Shown here in pieces: positions 7,226-12,026 of a stretch of 12,026 nucleotides of DNA. The position numbers and the translations under genes were made by a program. Position 1 is the first letter of the stretch, and each line of letters begins with the position of its first letter. Below the pieces are notes generated by a model. The model worked only from the letters and a program-made list of their open reading frames with translations, was not told where the DNA came from and ran no database searches. Source of the stretch: Gammaproteobacteria bacterium (lineage in GTDB: Bacteria; Pseudomonadota; Gammaproteobacteria; GCA-001735895); assembly GCA_003231795.1 (NCBI GenBank), contig QIJI01000196.1:1-12026 (forward strand), given 5' to 3'.

Positions 7226-7295
7226 AAAACCGGGACAGATTTATTTTACGAAAAACCAGGACTGCCATCCTAAATAGATCTGTCCCGGTTTTTCC
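7226..7295. repeat. REP-like palindromic element, copy B (complete)
   Basis: The ends are inverted repeats: AAAACCGGGACAGAT at the left and ATCTGTCCCGGTTTT at the right, enclosing about 35 bases, so the whole can fold into a long hairpin. The left end is preceded by an extra CCAAAACCGGG, giving a short tandem repeat. It matches copy A over 59 bases with one difference. Confidence 0.85.
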
Positions 7296-7412
7296 CTGGA
7301 TGTGATGCAAAAGGCCGTTGGATTGGTAGGGCGTAAGCCGGACCGAACAACAACGACACGGCAAGCTGGCAAAGGTTCTAGAAGTAAAACCAGTAAAAAA
7401 CGCCGCAAGTAA
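7278..7412 (+). pseudogene. Possible C-terminal scrap of a mobile-element protein
   Basis: After the TAG inside REP-like copy B the frame stays open and reads LDVMQKAVGLVGRKPDRTTTT, then a Lys/Arg-rich tail ending KKRRK, and stops at TAA 7410-7412. The basic tail is typical of a transposase or other nucleic-acid-binding C-terminus, and its place next to a REP copy fits a transposase remnant, but I cannot name the family. Confidence 0.3.
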
Positions 7413-7420
7413 ACCCAAAA

Positions 7421-7426
7421 TATAAT
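7421..7426 (+). promoter_or_regulatory. Possible -10 box (TATAAT) before the hydrolase remnant
   Basis: TATAAT stands 15 bases before the ATG at 7442, with the strong ribosome binding site AGGGGGTGG in between. No good -35 is seen. The promoter may now serve the intact hydrolase gene at 7660. Confidence 0.35.
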
Positions 7427-7441
7427 AAAAGGGGGTGGTCT

Positions 7442-7620
7442 ATGCGCATTCACACGTTGGTTATTGTAGCTTTTGTGCTGTTTATGGTGAGTGTTCCTAT
7501 GCATGCTGCTGAGCATACTGATGAACAGGTTGCAGAAAATATTTTAAGTAGCTTATTCATATTTCAACACGCGAAGATGTGCGACACTCGGTTTGGGTGG
7601 AAACACTCAAACCAATTTAC
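7442..7620 (+). pseudogene. Broken 5' end of a second copy of the secreted hydrolase gene
   Basis: The frame from ATG 7442 encodes a signal peptide (MRIHTLVIVAFVLFMVSVPM, then HAAE) with a good ribosome binding site. After about 35 codons the reading has to shift frame (between about 7545 and 7561). It then gives ISTREDVRHSVWVET, which matches ISTRQDVTLSIWVEK of the intact hydrolase downstream. The similarity ends near 7620, before the catalytic parts. So this is the start of a paralogue, broken by a frameshift and a deletion, lying in tandem with the surviving copy. Confidence 0.7.
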
Positions 7621-7659
7621 TATTATCTAATATTCAAATTTTCTCAACAGTTTAGGGAT

Positions 7660-8460
7660 ATGATATTGCATAGGCATTTTTTTCTAGTAATAGCATTTAT
7701 CACCTTTATGTCTGGGCCTGCCCTGTCAGTTGTTCCGCAATATGAAAGTATCTCAACTCGCCAGGATGTAACACTTTCCATTTGGGTTGAGAAACCAGAA
7801 AAGATTCAGGCTGTGGTGATATTGTTTGCTGGAGGTAAGGGCAATCTTGATATAGATGAAGACGGCATTGGTCGTGATGGTAACTTCCTGATACGCAGCC
7901 GTCATCACTTTATAAATCAAGGCATGGCTGTAGTCATACCAGATGTGCCATCGGATAAAGATAGTTTGTTATTCTTTCGAACAAGTCCGGAATATATTAC
8001 GGATATGGGTTATACATTAGCTTGGGTGCAAAGGGAGTTTAAAGATATCCCCGTATTCTTGGCAGGTACAAGCCGAGGCACCATTTCAGTCACTAGCATT
8101 GCTTCAAATCTAGAGATGAAAAAATATTTCGTACAGGGGATTATATTGAGTGCGACGGTGACACAAGAAAGTAATTCAGGTAAACAAGACGTGTATAGTA
8201 ATGACATAGAAAGAATTAAGACGCCCACATTACTGTCTCATCATGAATTTGATGAATGTTATATTACACCGCTAGAGGGTGCATTACCTTTACTTGAAAG
8301 TTTGATCAACGTAAAAGACAAGAGCCTAATTACCTATAAGACGGGCGTAAACAAAGGTAACCCATGTCGTGGTAAAAGTTACCATGGTTTTAACGGAATT
8401 GAAGAGCAAGTGGTATCCGATATGGTTTTTTGGATAAAAAGAATTTCTGCGTCACAATAA
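7660..8460 (+). CDS. Secreted alpha/beta-hydrolase-fold protein, 266 aa
   Basis: The ATG at 7660 gives a signal peptide (MILHRHFFLVIAFITFMSGPALS), so the protein should be exported to the periplasm. The body has the order expected of an alpha/beta hydrolase: VVILFAGGKGNLD, with an oxyanion-hole-like GG; the nucleophile elbow LAGTSRGT (Ser138); a candidate acid, SHHEFDEC (Asp198); and the catalytic His in SYHGFNG (His242). The substrate cannot be read from the sequence; esterase or peptidase activity is possible. The gene is more AT-rich than purL or the DUF6933 gene, which suggests transfer. The frame extends upstream to 7579 only because it runs into the broken paralogue. Its own ribosome binding site (AGGG, 3 bases before the ATG) is close and weak. 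Confidence 0.82.
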   Translation: MILHRHFFLVIAFITFMSGPALSVVPQYESISTRQDVTLSIWVEKPEKIQAVVILFAGGKGNLDIDEDGIGRDGNFLIRSRHHFINQGMAVVIPDVPSDKDSLLFFRTSPEYITDMGYTLAWVQREFKDIPVFLAGTSRGTISVTSIASNLEMKKYFVQGIILSATVTQESNSGKQDVYSNDIERIKTPTLLSHHEFDECYITPLEGALPLLESLINVKDKSLITYKTGVNKGNPCRGKSYHGFNGIEEQVVSDMVFWIKRISASQ

Positions 8461-8475
8461 TAAAGAGAGACTGTT

Positions 8476-8503
8476 TGAATCGCCCCGGGTTTGTCGGAGA
8501 CTC
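8476..8503 (+). repeat. Left terminal inverted repeat of an IS3-family element
   Basis: The sequence starting TGAATCGCCCCGGGTTTGTC resembles the TGAAxCGCCCCGGGTTT ends of IS3-family elements. It stands 22 bases before the orfA start codon, the right place for a left end. No right end is present in the window. Confidence 0.65.
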
Positions 8504-8525
8504 TATTTCTTGAGAGGATGGAGCA

Positions 8526-8672
8526 ATGAAGACAAACAAAAGGTATTCCCCGATAGAGCGGGAGCGAGCAGTTCGACTGGTATTTGATCAACAACATCAA
8601 CACAATTCCCAGTGGTCGGCGATCGAATCAATTGCCAGTAAAAGCTTAACGTGGTCCGACCCCAGGACCTAA
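8526..8672 (+). pseudogene. IS3-family transposase OrfA, truncated after 39 codons
   Basis: MKTNKRYSPIERERAVRLVF and then SQWSAIESIASK match the N-terminus of OrfA of one IS3-family group, which would go on to the helix-turn-helix. A good ribosome binding site (GGATGGAG) precedes the ATG. After lysine 39 (8642) the match stops and nine unrelated codons lead to TAA at 8670-8672. The unrelated part contains the inverted repeat that starts at 8646, so this IS was cut where the vapBC unit begins. Confidence 0.85.
8646..8662 (+). repeat. Left inverted repeat of the vapBC unit
   Basis: TTAACGTGGTCCGACCC here is matched in inverted orientation at 9538-9554 (14 of 17 bases, with TGGTCCGACCC exact). 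A direct copy with one change lies at 9801-9817. Confidence 0.6.
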
Positions 8673-8776
8673 CTGGTTACTATATTTTCTAGATAAGTCG
8701 CGCTCCATTCCCTTTATCTAAAAGGACCCGATGAACATATGTTACAATGATGAAAATATTATACACGTAATGATAA

Positions 8777-9031
8777 ATGGCTCTGAATATTAGAAATCCC
8801 GAAACGGAAAAACTGGCCGAATCCCTGGCAAAATTGACCGGTGAATCCAAGACCGAGGCAGTAAAAAAAGCCTTGCGAGACCGACTGCAACGGGTGTTGC
8901 GAAAGCGCTCCGGCAGAAGGTTGGCTGATGAGCTGGATCAACTGGCGTTGCATTGTGCCAATCTTCCTGTGCTCGATAACAGAAGTGTCGAAGATATTCT
9001 AAGTTACGATGACAACGGTTTGCCAGGCTGA
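8777..9031 (+). CDS. vapB: VapB-family antitoxin, 84 aa
   Basis: The N-terminal MALNIRNPETEKLAESLAKL and TGESKTEAVKKALRDRL match the Psk/Rv0623-type antitoxins (PF07704), which bind DNA through an N-terminal region and block the toxin with the C-terminal tail. The 84-residue length is normal. No clear Shine-Dalgarno is seen before the ATG. A TATTAT (8757-8762) would place transcription start close to the ATG, so the message may have a very short leader. Three bases separate its stop from the vapC start, so the two are one operon. The unit lies inside inverted repeats at 8646 and 9538. Confidence 0.88.
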   Translation: MALNIRNPETEKLAESLAKLTGESKTEAVKKALRDRLQRVLRKRSGRRLADELDQLALHCANLPVLDNRSVEDILSYDDNGLPG

Positions 9032-9034
9032 CTA

Positions 9035-9433
9035 ATGGTTATCGATACCTCTGCCTTGATTGCTATTTTGCAAGACGAACCCGAGCGCCGAGCGTTTAAT
9101 CTTGCTATCGAATCAGCTGAAACACGTTTGCTGTCAGCCGCCAGTTTTGTCGAATCGTCGCTGGTAATTGAAGCTCGCGTTGGCCCTGATGGCATTCGCG
9201 ATCTGGATCTGTTTGTGGCCAAAGCCGACATTAACATTGAACCTGTCGATATCGATCAGGCTTACGTGGCCCGCCAGGCCTATAGTCAATATGGTAAGGG
9301 CCGACATCCGGCCGGTCTGAACTATGGCGATTGTTTTACCTATGCACTGGCTAAACTTTCTGGCGAACCGCTTTTATTCAAGGGGCGTGATTTTTCCAAA
9401 ACCGATCTGGATACTGTGACACTTCTTGAATAG
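9035..9433 (+). CDS. vapC: VapC-family toxin, PIN-domain ribonuclease, 132 aa
   Basis: PIN-domain toxins cut RNA, often tRNA or rRNA, with Mg2+ held by conserved acids. MVIDTSALIAIL carries the first Asp (4), SFVESS the Glu (40), LNYGDCFTYALA the Asp (99), and LLFKGRDFSKTDL the late Asp (119 or 124). All expected residues are present, and the length is normal, so the toxin should be active. It follows vapB by three bases. An inverted repeat (TACGAAGCT 9464-9472, AGCTTCGTA 9494-9502) lies just downstream; it lacks a T-run, so I would not call it a terminator with confidence. Confidence 0.92.
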   Translation: MVIDTSALIAILQDEPERRAFNLAIESAETRLLSAASFVESSLVIEARVGPDGIRDLDLFVAKADINIEPVDIDQAYVARQAYSQYGKGRHPAGLNYGDCFTYALAKLSGEPLLFKGRDFSKTDLDTVTLLE

Positions 9434-9537
9434 AAAATTAGATTCGACGCAATACGTCAGGTTTACGAAGCTGTTATCAAGGCAGGGGCGAAAAGCTTCG
9501 TATGTCTGCCCACCGCGTCGGAGTCTTGCAGTCTTGC

Positions 9538-9554
9538 GGGTCGGACCAGCCTAA
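9538..9554 (-). repeat. Right inverted repeat of the vapBC unit
   Basis: GGGTCGGACCAGCCTAA is the reverse complement of TTAGGCTGGTCCGACCC, which matches the left copy at 14 of 17 positions. The two copies bracket 909 bases containing only vapBC. Confidence 0.55.
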
Positions 9555-9800
9555 CCTGTTGAATTCCAGTTTGTTTTGTGGCTGGTTTGGCCTCAAGAGA
9601 TCCTTAGCGGGGTAATTTCATGGATGAAATAAGATTTTCAAGTGGGTAGTAGAGTGGCCTGTAAAAAGACAGTCGAGCTGACAGCCGGATATCAGTTGAA
9701 AATAAGCGCTAGCTTAAATGTCGCAAAATAGTGCTTAATCGTCGGCTTTAAGCCAAATAATCAGAGGTTCTTGATAGGAAGTATGAATGATATCAATGGA

Positions 9801-9817
9801 TTAACGTGGTCCAACCC
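9801..9817 (+). repeat. Third copy of the vapBC-flanking repeat
   Basis: TTAACGTGGTCCAACCC differs from the copy at 8646-8662 by one base and has the same orientation. It lies outside the inverted pair. Confidence 0.55.
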
Positions 9818-9926
9818 TATTACCCCTTTGGTCGACTATCTGGCGCGACCAGCGGGCTGTAAGAAATACTTCGGAGCAATTTGCGTATATTAAAGTCCAG
9901 GCATGGTTTGAACCGTAAAACCGCGT

Positions 9927-9970
9927 AAAACCGGGACTGCCGTCCTAAATAGATCTGTCCCGGTTTTTCG
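9927..9970. repeat. REP-like palindromic element, copy C (internal deletion)
   Basis: The left arm AAAACCGGGAC and right arm ending CTGTCCCGGTTTTT are kept, but 26 bases between them are missing compared with copy B. The missing part is bounded in copy B by the short direct repeat GGAC, as expected for a slippage or recombination deletion. One base differs in the rest (CCGTCC for CCATCC). Confidence 0.8.
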
Positions 9971-10006
9971 ATTTATGATTCTCTTTGAAGACCGCATGGC
10001 GGAATT

Positions 10007-10020
10007 CATTTAGTCCGTGG
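10007..10020. repeat. 14-bp direct repeat, right copy (CATTTAGTCCGTGG)
   Basis: Identical to 7189-7202, in the same orientation, just outside REP-like copy C. Confidence 0.6.
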
Positions 10021-10341
10021 CAGTTACACAGAATAATTTGTAGTCATCCCGTCCCCACCACTACAAGGTTTTAAGAGAACCAATAAGGACCCGAATTACT
10101 ATTTAAATTAACGGCTTTCGGGTACCTGGCATCATAAGTCTAGAGAAATAAATCGTATGCCCGTTCTCAGCATCCCTCTCAGTGAATCCGGAATCGTGTC
10201 TCGATTTTTTAATTCGAAAATATTATGCTTGCCATATGAATGGCGTTTCCTGTGTTGTTGTTAAATGTATTGGTCTACATCAAATCAACCAGATATGCCG
10301 CTTGCTCTCAATGTCTAAATACCAGATTCAGTTATAACTCG

Positions 10342-10851
10342 ATGATCATTCACTGTACCCAAAAGCTGGCGAAGAAGTTACCCGACGTCAGTACGGAGCC
10401 ATCCGCCGAAACCAGCCCTCTCGGGAGCTGGCACGCCAACCTTTACACCATCGACCGGCGCAACTGCCTGTTGTACTGTCACGACACGACGCGCTACACG
10501 ATCTTCCTGCCGGGCCTGCGCAAACCGCAATTCGCCGAACTGGGTCGCTGGTTCCGCGAAGCCTTCACCGCGTCGCTGGCGTATATGGGAGTAGCCGATG
10601 CTCAGGTGCGCCGCGCTGAACTTGCGCTCGGGCCGGTCAGTTTCGACACCCGTACTGACCGCTCGGTGCTCGGCAGCCTCAACGAGATGAAATTCATGCT
10701 GGATGTCAAAACCAGGGGCGCCGAAGACGTGATGTTGTTGAATCCTTTATCGATTTCGCGCTGGCTGGGTCATCAACCGGTCAGAGCCAAAGGCGTGAAA
10801 GGCTACTGGATGCCAGACGACGCGATGACGGAGCGCGTGGCGGCGTTATGA
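10342..10851 (+). CDS. DUF6933-type protein, 169 aa, unknown function
   Basis: I chose the ATG at 10342, which gives the family-like start MIIHCTQKLAKKLPDV; the 34 residues possible upstream are AT-rich and unlike the family. The core reads SPLGSWHANLYTIDRRNCLL, YCHDTTRYTIFLPGLRKPQF, FRELF-like WFREAF, RAELALGPVSFDTRTDRSVLGSLNEM. This pattern agrees with what I remember of DUF6933 proteins. There is no signal peptide or membrane segment. The body is GC-rich while its upstream region is AT-rich. Its stop codon overlaps the ATG of a RhuM-like fragment (ATGA), so the two were translated as a coupled pair. No biochemical role is known to me. Confidence 0.8.
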   Translation: MIIHCTQKLAKKLPDVSTEPSAETSPLGSWHANLYTIDRRNCLLYCHDTTRYTIFLPGLRKPQFAELGRWFREAFTASLAYMGVADAQVRRAELALGPVSFDTRTDRSVLGSLNEMKFMLDVKTRGAEDVMLLNPLSISRWLGHQPVRAKGVKGYWMPDDAMTERVAAL

Positions 10852-10913
10852 GCGAGTCACAACACAGCATCAAAATCTACCAGACCCCCGATGGCGAGAC
10901 GCAAGATGAGTAA
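10848..10913 (+). pseudogene. RhuM-like protein, N-terminal remnant of 21 codons
   Basis: The frame begins MSESQHSIKIYQTPDGETQ, which resembles the start of RhuM-family proteins (IVIYQTxDGxTQ, normally followed by VEVRLEDETVWLTQ). It then breaks off and reads DE and TAA. The ATG overlaps the TGA of the DUF6933 gene. The break lies just before the likely start of the metallophosphoesterase gene, so the rest of the gene was replaced by or deleted with the arrival of that gene. The match is short but its position in a coupled operon supports it. Confidence 0.55.
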
Positions 10914-11865
10914 ATTCAGAATGAGTGCATTTGACATCATCGGCGATATTCACGGTTGTAGCCATACGCTTGAAAAACTACTGGAGCGTCTTGACTATAT
11001 CCCTGATTCAGTCGGTATATATCGTCATCCTGAACGCAGTGTGATATTTCTTGGTGACTTTATTGATCGAGGACCGTTTCAGAAAGAGGTTCTATCAATT
11101 ATTAGACCCATGATAGAGGCAGGAGCTGCAAGATCGGTTATGGGAAATCATGAGTACAATGCTATTGCCTATGCAACAGCCGACCAGGAAAACGGAGGTT
11201 ATTTACGGGCACATTCTGCAAAGAACCAGAAACAGCACAAGGCATTTCTGGATGCATATTCCGGTGACATCTGTGCATATACAGACGTGATCGAATGGTT
11301 CAAAACCTTGCCACTTTGGCTTGACCTTGACGAGGTCCGGATTATTCATGCCTGTTGGGATAAAGAAAAGATCCGCAACATCGGTTCGCCGGTGTTGACC
11401 GATGAATTGCTTCATGCATCCTGTAACAAAAGTCGATGGCAATATGAGGCAGTCGAGACCATTTTGAAAGGCAAGGAAATACCTTTGCCTGACGGGTGTG
11501 TTTTTTATGACAAGGATGGCAATCCAAGACACAACATTCGCGTGCGCTGGTGGGATCAGTCTGCGGGCAATTACTCGACCGCCTTTCTGGGACCGGAGAG
11601 TGCGCGCACCCATATCCCTGATGACGAGATTGCAGGTGATCATTTAATCGAATATTCCCACGATGAACCACCCGTATTTTTAGGGCATTACTGGATGGAA
11701 GATACCCCTGTCCCGCTGGCACCCAATATTGCATGCACTGATTATAGTGTTGCGAAACCTGGTGGGAGACTAGTGGCTTATCGGTGGGATGGAGAACAGA
11801 TTTTACATAAAGATAAATTTGTATGCATTGACAGAATTGAGAAGGCCGAAGTATCTGGCATCTGA
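10906..11865 (+). CDS. Calcineurin-like metallophosphoesterase, 319 aa
   Basis: The binuclear-metal phosphoesterase motifs are all present: GDIHG (Asp14, His16), GDFIDRG (Asp51, Asp54, Arg55), GNHE (Asn81, His82), IIHACWD (His148) and LGHYW (His261). The C-terminal ACTDYSVA and GGRLVAYRWDGEQ are typical of the PrpE/diadenosine-tetraphosphatase-like branch, which includes Ser/Thr phosphatases and nucleotide hydrolases; the substrate cannot be decided. No signal peptide, so cytosolic. Three starts are possible: 10891 lies in RhuM-derived sequence, while 10906 (GGCGAG upstream) and 10921 (MSAFDIIGD, closest to the family) are both plausible. No partner gene follows. Confidence 0.88.
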   Translation: MSKFRMSAFDIIGDIHGCSHTLEKLLERLDYIPDSVGIYRHPERSVIFLGDFIDRGPFQKEVLSIIRPMIEAGAARSVMGNHEYNAIAYATADQENGGYLRAHSAKNQKQHKAFLDAYSGDICAYTDVIEWFKTLPLWLDLDEVRIIHACWDKEKIRNIGSPVLTDELLHASCNKSRWQYEAVETILKGKEIPLPDGCVFYDKDGNPRHNIRVRWWDQSAGNYSTAFLGPESARTHIPDDEIAGDHLIEYSHDEPPVFLGHYWMEDTPVPLAPNIACTDYSVAKPGGRLVAYRWDGEQILHKDKFVCIDRIEKAEVSGI

Positions 11866-11950
11866 TAATTGAGCAAATTCTAGTCCTGCGCGTTAAAACT
11901 GGGCTAGCGGTGAAATCTGTCTAATTTCAACAGTTCCAGGCTTTCAAAAA

Positions 11951-12026
11951 TCAATTTCCAATTTTCGCGTGCTGCTCGATTTTGACATGAAACTTGATTT
12001 CGGAGCGCTCATCACCCAGTCGCAGC
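11951..12026 (-). CDS. Possible C-terminal end of a minus-strand gene (partial)
   Basis: Read leftward from the window edge, a frame of 24 codons (LRLGDERSEIKFHVKIEQHA, then KIGN) ends at TGA (11953-11951). It looks protein-like in composition but is too short to identify, and it may be chance. The gap 11866-11950 holds nothing that I can name. Confidence 0.22.
   Translation of the reverse strand, partial: LRLGDERSEIKFHVKIEQHAKIGN

Larger units (their letters stand above)
9434..10341. other. Gene-poor stretch with repeats
   Basis: I see no supportable gene in these 900 bases. They hold a 9-bp inverted repeat after vapC, the right inverted repeat of the vapBC unit (9538-9554), a second direct copy of that repeat (9801-9817), REP-like copy C (9927-9970) and the right 14-bp direct repeat (10007-10020). 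The frame from about 9441 reads RFDAIRQVYEAVIKAGAKSF, which looks protein-like, but I cannot assign it. From 10020 to 10341 the DNA is AT-rich with only weak frames and probably includes the promoter of the next gene. Confidence 0.5.

Noticed and set aside
7579..7659. N-terminal extension of the hydrolase back to GTG 7579
   Set aside because: The extension is sequence of the broken paralogue; it would bury the signal peptide starting at 7660.
4120..9460. Shared 10-mer AATACGTCAG at 4120-4129 and 9451-9460
   Set aside because: Too short to be significant in 12 kb, and the flanks do not match.
11203..11734. Minus-strand frames of 130-146 codons
   Set aside because: They lie antisense to the metallophosphoesterase, which carries all catalytic motifs.
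1..12026. CRISPR array, tRNA gene, rRNA or integrase
   Set aside because: No regularly spaced repeats, no tRNA other than the tmRNA domain, and no integrase motifs were seen.

Overview
The window reads as chromosomal DNA of a gammaproteobacterium that I cannot place more precisely. The clues are a large-subunit-type PurL close to the enterobacterial protein, a one-piece tmRNA whose tag ends in YALAA, and the mix of IS91, IS3 and REP-associated transposase debris. The left third is mostly core genome. The rest looks like an accessory region built of small modules and broken mobile elements.

Left part (1-4050). The first 718 codons of purL run leftward off the window edge. Divergent from it are a small conserved-looking protein of unknown function (2435-2731), a higBA toxin-antitoxin operon (2820-3517) with a 19-bp palindrome just upstream of the toxin, and ssrA, the tmRNA (3619-4007). 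The tmRNA has a TATAAT box, the tag ANDNNYALAA, an alanine-type acceptor stem with a G3-U pair, and a strong intrinsic terminator. HigB-family toxins cut mRNAs on ribosomes and tmRNA rescues the ribosomes that result, so the two neighbours are functionally related.

Middle part (4050-7440). Here are a small single-span membrane protein on the minus strand (4318-4566), a REP-like palindromic repeat joined to the C-terminal remnant of a REP-associated (Y1-type) transposase (4753-4950), and a 544-residue predicted periplasmic protein of unknown function (5002-6636). The stop codon of that gene overlaps the stop of an IS91-family transposase fragment (6633-7034) cut off after its zinc-binding N-terminus.

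Right part (7189-10020). A 14-bp direct repeat lies at each edge (7189-7202 and 10007-10020), with one copy of the same REP-like element just inside each. Between them are the broken 5' end of a secreted alpha/beta hydrolase gene, an intact divergent paralogue (7660-8460), the left end of an IS3-family element, and a vapBC operon bracketed by imperfect inverted repeats. The vapBC unit begins 3 bp after the IS3 transposase sequence breaks off, so it was inserted into, or replaced, the rest of that IS.

Far right (10020-12026). A DUF6933-type gene overlaps by ATGA the first codons of a RhuM-like gene. That gene is cut after about 19 codons, where a metallophosphoesterase gene begins. A possible C-terminal scrap of a minus-strand gene touches the right edge.

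No intact transposase, integrase or CRISPR array is visible. The most unusual features are the REP-bounded composite segment, the inverted repeats around vapBC, and the DUF6933-RhuM translational coupling.
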